Part shown: piece by piece, positions 22,587 through 25,974 of the stretch
Position numbering within the stretch: the first letter of the stretch is position 1
Layout of the letters: each line of letters begins with the position of its first letter
Assembly: GCA_036844945.1 (NCBI GenBank)
Contig: DAIUEV010000034.1
Location: forward strand, 1-25,974
Length of the DNA: 25,974 nt
Reading direction: 5' to 3'
From: Palsa-461 sp036844945
GTDB taxonomy: Bacteria > Actinomycetota > Acidimicrobiia > Acidimicrobiales > RAAP-2
Position numbers and translations under genes: made by a program
Notes under the pieces: model-generated
What the model was told of the DNA's origin: nothing
Database searches by the model: none
The model's input: only the letters and a program-made list of their open reading frames with translations

Positions 22587-23075
22587 GTGACTTCGCTCGC
22601 CCCGTCCGCGCAGGTCCACCCGCTCGGCGCGCTTCACAACAGCATGCAGGCCTTCAGCCGGATGGTCGCCCAGGGGAAGGTGACCGAGGCGGTGATGAGG
22701 CGCGCTCGTATTGACCTCAGCCGGGCCGACGTGCAACTGCTGCACGCCCTGCTCGAGGCTGGCGACGGGATCCGCTTCGGCGACCTGGCCGAGCGCCTGC
22801 TCGTCGACGCCCCCACCGTGACCCGGCGAGTCCAGCAGCTCGAGGGCCGCAACCTGGTGCGCCGGACGGCCGACCCCCTCGACCGGCGCGCCCAGCTCGT
22901 CCAGCTGACCGCCCTCGGCACCCGCACCATCGAGCGAAGCGTGGCCGCGTTCCACGCCTGGCTGGAGGAGATCCTGGCCGACTGGTCGGGACAGGACCGC
23001 GAGCGCCTGGCCGACCTGCTCGGCCGCTTCACCCGTGACGTCTCCCGGGCCGCATTCGAGTGCCATGGCTACTGA
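22587..23075 (+). CDS. MarR-family transcriptional regulator
   Basis: A 162-residue winged-helix repressor of the MarR type. The DNA-binding domain reads LSRADVQLLHALLEAG, then GDLAERLLVDAPTVTRRVQQLEGRNLVRR (recognition helix) and the wing TADPLDRRAQLVQLTALG. Helices on both sides would form the dimer. It overlaps the downstream efflux gene by 11 bases, so it almost certainly controls this pump, probably released by a small toxic or phenolic ligand. The GTG at 22587 fits a leaderless promoter. ATG 22575 would add four residues, and neither has a good Shine-Dalgarno. Confidence 0.9.
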   Translation: MTSLAPSAQVHPLGALHNSMQAFSRMVAQGKVTEAVMRRARIDLSRADVQLLHALLEAGDGIRFGDLAERLLVDAPTVTRRVQQLEGRNLVRRTADPLDRRAQLVQLTALGTRTIERSVAAFHAWLEEILADWSGQDRERLADLLGRFTRDVSRAAFECHGY

Positions 23076-24717
23076 CACCGAAGCTCTGACCTTCGCCGAG
23101 AGTCCCGAGCTGCTCGGCGCGCCCCCGGCCCGGTCGGCGGCCGAGCGCCGCCGGCTGTACATAGTGCTCGGCGCCCTCATGATGGGGATGTTCCTGAGCG
23201 CCCTCGACCAGACGATCGTCTCGACGGCCCTGCCGACGATCGCCGGCGACCTGCACGGGCTGAACCACCTCGCCTGGGTGGTCACCGCCTACATCCTGGC
23301 GACCACGATCACCACCCCTCTGTGGGGGAAGCTCGGCGACCTCTACGGCCGGAAGCTGTTCTTCCAGTCGGCGATCGTGATCTTCCTGGCCGGCTCGATG
23401 TTGTCGGGGCTCGCCCACGACATGCTCCAGCTCATCGCGTTCCGGGCGGTCCAGGGCATCGGTGCCGGGGGCCTCATGGTCGGCGCCCAGGCCGTCATGG
23501 GCGAGCTGGTCTCGCCACGCGAGCGGGGCCGCTATATGGGCTTGTTCGGCGGCGTGTTCGGTGTCGCCAGCGTGATCGGCCCGCTGCTCGGCGGGCTCTT
23601 CACCGAGCACCTGTCGTGGCGCTGGGTGTTCTACATCAACATCCCGCTCGGGATCGTCGCCCTGCTCGTCGTCGCCTCGGTGTTGCACCTGCCGAGGCAC
23701 CGCACACACCACAAGATCGACTACCTCGGCACCGTCCTCCTCGGCACCGCGGTCACCTGCCTCATCCTGCTCACCACCTGGGGGGGCACCACCTACCCGT
23801 GGAACTCGGCACCCATCTGGACACTCGGGGCCGTGACCCTCGGTTTGGTCGGCTGCTTCATCGCCCTCGAGCGCCGGGTGAGCGAACCGCTCATGCCGCC
23901 GATCTTGTTCCGAGGGCGGGCGTTCAACCTCGCGAGCATCGTGGGCTTCCTCATCGGGATGGTCATGTTCGGGGCGATGATCTATCTCCCGCTCTACCTC
24001 CAGACCGTGCACGGGGCTACACCGACCAGCTCGGGCCTCCAGCTCCTGCCGATGGTCGGGGGCATGTTGATCTCGATGAACTTGAGCGGGCAGCTGACCT
24101 CGAGGCGTGGGAAGTACAAGATGTTCCCGATCATCGGCTGCGGCATCGAAGCGGTCGGGCTGCTCTTGCTGGCGACGATGCAGGTGAACACGCCCCTCAT
24201 CGTGTCCGCCCTCTACATGTTCCTGATCGGGCTCGGCCTGGGCTTCGTGATGCAGATGCTGGTCGTGGTGGTGATGAACGTGACCCCGCAGGAGCATCTG
24301 GGCACCGCCACCTCGAGTGCCACCTTCTTCCGCACGATCGGCGCATCGTTCGGCGTGGCCGTGTTCGGGGCCATCTTCAACAACCGCCTTTTCCACGAGC
24401 TTCCCAAGTACCTTCCCGCCTCCGTACTGCGGGCGATGCACAACGTCTCGGGGAACACGATCGCCAGCAACCCGAAGCAGCTGGCCGCGCTCCCCGCCCC
24501 CATCCACCACGGCTTCGTGGAGGCGTTCAGCCATTCCCTGACGTTCATGTTCCTGGTCGGGGCGCCCCTGGCTGCGATCGGCTTCATCCTGTGCTGGTTC
24601 ATCCCCGAAGCCCCACTCCGGGAGAGCGCCTACATGTCCGTCGGGATCGAAGAGGGCCTCGCCGACATCCCGCCGGTCCCTGACGCGGGCGCCGCCAGCC
24701 CCACGTTGCGGAGCTGA
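23065..24717 (+). CDS. DHA2-family (EmrB/QacA-type) MFS drug efflux transporter
   Basis: A 550-residue, 14-helix proton-coupled exporter. The family marks are LDQTIVSTALPTIAGDL in the first helix (motif D1), GKLGDLYGRKLFF (motif A), AVQGIGAGGLMVGAQAVMGELVSPRERGRYMG (motif B region) and GVASVIGPLLGGLFTEHLSWRWVFYINIP (motif C). Long hydrophobic segments continue to a final helix near FILCWFIPE. It expels hydrophobic drugs or metabolites across the membrane; the substrate is not predictable. The ATG at 23065 lies inside the end of marR (ATGGCTACTGA contains both start and stop), so the two are translationally coupled. A cytoplasmic N-tail of about 40 residues precedes the first helix. Confidence 0.95.
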   Translation: MATDTEALTFAESPELLGAPPARSAAERRRLYIVLGALMMGMFLSALDQTIVSTALPTIAGDLHGLNHLAWVVTAYILATTITTPLWGKLGDLYGRKLFFQSAIVIFLAGSMLSGLAHDMLQLIAFRAVQGIGAGGLMVGAQAVMGELVSPRERGRYMGLFGGVFGVASVIGPLLGGLFTEHLSWRWVFYINIPLGIVALLVVASVLHLPRHRTHHKIDYLGTVLLGTAVTCLILLTTWGGTTYPWNSAPIWTLGAVTLGLVGCFIALERRVSEPLMPPILFRGRAFNLASIVGFLIGMVMFGAMIYLPLYLQTVHGATPTSSGLQLLPMVGGMLISMNLSGQLTSRRGKYKMFPIIGCGIEAVGLLLLATMQVNTPLIVSALYMFLIGLGLGFVMQMLVVVVMNVTPQEHLGTATSSATFFRTIGASFGVAVFGAIFNNRLFHELPKYLPASVLRAMHNVSGNTIASNPKQLAALPAPIHHGFVEAFSHSLTFMFLVGAPLAAIGFILCWFIPEAPLRESAYMSVGIEEGLADIPPVPDAGAASPTLRS

Positions 24718-24752
24718 CACCACCCGCTCCCGAAAAGCCCTCTGACCTGGAC

Positions 24753-24780
24753 TGACCACAATTAGTGGCGAATTGACCAC
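24753..24780 (+). repeat. Pair of TGACCAC direct repeats upstream of a surface-protein gene
   Basis: TGACCAC occurs at 24753-24759 and again at 24774-24780, exactly 21 bases apart (two helical turns). AATTAGTGGCGAAT lies between. The stretch is AT-rich for this genome and lies in the 114-base gap before the gene at 24832. This is the layout of an activator or repressor site; the regulator is unknown. Confidence 0.4.
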
Positions 24781-24831
24781 TCTACGTGCTTTACTGATGG
24801 GGAGAACCCCACCCGCACGGACGCTTGGTCA

Positions 24832-25617
24832 ATGTCGGACGATCAGGAAACAGTTCGAGTTCCGCTCCCCCGGTCACTCATGGTGGCCGTCGGCATCGTG
24901 GGCGGGCTCGCCCTCTGCGGGTTTCTCCTCCTGACCTCTGCTCGGCTGGCCGGCGCCGCCACCCTTCCGGTCCCAAGTACGGCCGCCGTGGTCAGCCCGG
25001 TCTCCACCACGCTGGGTGGTGTGGTCTCGAACTCCGCGACAGGCGCCGCTGCGCTCTTGCCCGTCCCTGCGAGCCCCGGTCCCACGACACCGTCCCTGGG
25101 GTCGACGCTCACCTCAATCACGACCGACCTGCTGAACAACGGCGGCTCGATCACAAGTTCACTGGGTGGCCCGAGCGGCCCCCTCGGGGCCCTTCCGGCC
25201 CTTCCGATCACCGCACTGCCCGTGCCCTCCTCGCCTGCGCCGTTGGCGCCGGTCGGAGTCGTGAGCCAGGGCGCACTGACCACACCAATCGTGTCGGGAA
25301 CGACGCTGTCGGCAACGTCCCCCGACGTGGTCCAAGGCACGGGCAGTGCGGCCCTCGCCATCGCGCCGACGCGCGCTTCGGGGTCCGGCCCTTCGTGGCC
25401 GCTCAACCCGAAGCCGTCGCCTCGGCGCCCGCCCTCGCCGGCTTTGCCGTTGGCGAGTGTTGGCGCAACGTCCGGATCGGGTGCCCACGGCAGCCCGCTC
25501 GACTCACTCCCCCCGACGAGCTTGGTGCTGGCCTTGCTCGCCGCGGCAGGACTGGGTCTCGAGTGGCGCCGACGCCCGAGAACCCGGTTCGACCTGAGGT
25601 TCGTCCCACCCGGGTAG
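24832..25617 (+). CDS. Exported low-complexity surface protein with LPPTS-type C-terminus
   Basis: A 261-residue protein I do not recognise. A hydrophobic segment (LMVAVGIVGGLALCGFLLL, about 16-34) followed by ARLAGAA is a signal peptide or anchor. The body is rich in Ser, Thr, Pro, Gly, Ala and Leu with no cysteine and little regular structure. The C-terminus reads LPPTS (226-230), a 15-residue hydrophobic stretch, then RRRPRTR. This has the order of a sortase sorting signal, although the hydrophobic part is short and the tail long; a simple membrane anchor is the alternative. The ATG at 24832 has no clear ribosome site. The next gene also encodes an exported repeat protein, so both may belong to the cell surface. 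Confidence 0.65.
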   Translation: MSDDQETVRVPLPRSLMVAVGIVGGLALCGFLLLTSARLAGAATLPVPSTAAVVSPVSTTLGGVVSNSATGAAALLPVPASPGPTTPSLGSTLTSITTDLLNNGGSITSSLGGPSGPLGALPALPITALPVPSSPAPLAPVGVVSQGALTTPIVSGTTLSATSPDVVQGTGSAALAIAPTRASGSGPSWPLNPKPSPRRPPSPALPLASVGATSGSGAHGSPLDSLPPTSLVLALLAAAGLGLEWRRRPRTRFDLRFVPPG

Positions 25618-25694
25618 CCGTCTGAGCAGCGCACGGTGCATCGCGCCGTGAAGCACGTACTCAGGCAACTCACTCGAAAGGGAGAACAACCACT

Positions 25695-25974
25695 ATGCAA
25701 CGCTTCTACAAGCGCGCGGTCGTGGCCGTCGCGGTCGGCGCGGGAATCGCTCTCGGAGCGCTCCTCGCCACTGGACCGCTCGCGGCCCAAGCGCAGTCCA
25801 ACACCTGCACCAGTGCCGGTGCGCCGACCACAGCGCCCGGTACAACCGGCACCGGTTCGACTGGCTCCACCGGAACTGGCTCCACCGGAACTGGCTCCAC
25901 CGGAACTGGCTCCACCGGAACTGGCTCCACCGGAACTGGCTCCACCGGAACTGGCTCCACCGGAACTGGCTCCA
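25695..25974 (+). CDS. Exported Gly/Ser/Thr-repeat protein (3' end beyond window)
   Basis: The first 93 codons of a secreted protein. The signal peptide is clear: MQRFYKRAVVAVAVGAGIAL followed by GALLATGPLAAQA, with cleavage before QSNTCTSAG. After a short Thr/Pro stretch the protein turns into tandem Gly-Thr-Gly-Ser-Thr pentapeptides that continue to the end of the window. Such Ser/Thr-rich stalks are often glycosylated and lift a domain away from the wall; the distal part is not visible. The ATG at 25695 follows AAAGGGAGAA. It lies 77 bases after the LPPTS protein gene on the same strand. Confidence 0.75.
   Translation, partial: MQRFYKRAVVAVAVGAGIALGALLATGPLAAQAQSNTCTSAGAPTTAPGTTGTGSTGSTGTGSTGTGSTGTGSTGTGSTGTGSTGTGSTGTGS
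25861..25974 (+). repeat. 15-bp tandem repeat inside the exported protein gene
   Basis: Seven identical copies of CTGGCTCCACCGGAA plus nine bases of an eighth, cut by the window edge. The period is a multiple of three, so copy-number change keeps the frame. Degenerate Gly-Thr/Gly-Ser-Thr units start about 20 bases earlier. Confidence 0.95.

Noticed and set aside
22090..22590. A 166-residue plus-strand frame in the region before marR
   Set aside because: It has no ribosome site, no domain, and an irregular composition; it overlaps the better-supported minus-strand small gene.
25706..25960. A minus-strand protein made of Glu-Pro-Val-Pro-Val repeats
   Set aside because: It is the reverse-strand reading of the 15-bp tandem repeat. 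The plus frame has a signal peptide and a ribosome-binding site.
25861..25974. CRISPR-like array
   Set aside because: The repeats are 15 bases, adjacent, without spacers, and in frame within a coding sequence.

Overview
The window (25,974 bases) is very GC-rich and densely packed. It looks like chromosomal DNA of a free-living actinomycete. The Acidimicrobiia are my best guess, but no rRNA or marker phylogeny is available here to settle the class. The supporting signs are two F420-type luciferase-like oxidoreductases, a MarP-like acid-resistance protease, a mycobacterial-type GH15 trehalase relative, tRNA genes without an encoded CCA, GTG/TTG starts, and many genes with a TAnnnT box 7-10 bases before the start codon, which suggests leaderless mRNAs. 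I see no phage, insertion sequence or CRISPR array.

Left part (1-9.8 kb). A 3'-truncated crotonyl-CoA carboxylase/reductase gene diverges from an acetyl-CoA acetyltransferase gene; both fit the ethylmalonyl-CoA pathway. Next is a minus-strand information-processing block read in the order ffs (SRP RNA, found by its conserved core and terminal helix), a small monooxygenase-fold gene, dnaX, recR and a SixA-like phosphatase gene. Then come a small lipoprotein, an F420-type oxidoreductase, tadA between two tRNA-Ser genes (GGA and CGA anticodons), an arylamine N-acetyltransferase, and an isoprenylcysteine-methyltransferase-like membrane protein.

Middle (9.9-17.6 kb). A small SHOCT-like protein converges on a minus-strand operon. 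In transcription order the operon reads MarP-like protease, GH15 glycosidase, glucose 1-dehydrogenase-like enzyme, and metallo-beta-lactamase-fold hydrolase. The last three genes are joined by 4-base ATGA overlaps, which suggests a route from trehalose or glucan through glucose and gluconolactone to gluconate. Divergent from marP is a secreted protein with seven cysteine-paired repeats, probably a seven-bladed propeller. A second F420-type oxidoreductase and a strong hairpin follow.

Right part (17.7-26 kb). A phosphate-uptake operon in the order pstB-pstS-pstC-pstA is preceded by GTTC repeats that look like a PhoP box. A 19-bp perfect hairpin lies at the pstS/pstC junction. Beyond it are a small convergent protein with possible zinc ligands, a marR gene overlapping a DHA2-type efflux pump gene, a surface protein with an LPPTS-hydrophobic-Arg C-terminus, and a secreted protein that runs into a 15-bp tandem repeat (Gly-Thr-Gly-Ser-Thr) at the window edge.
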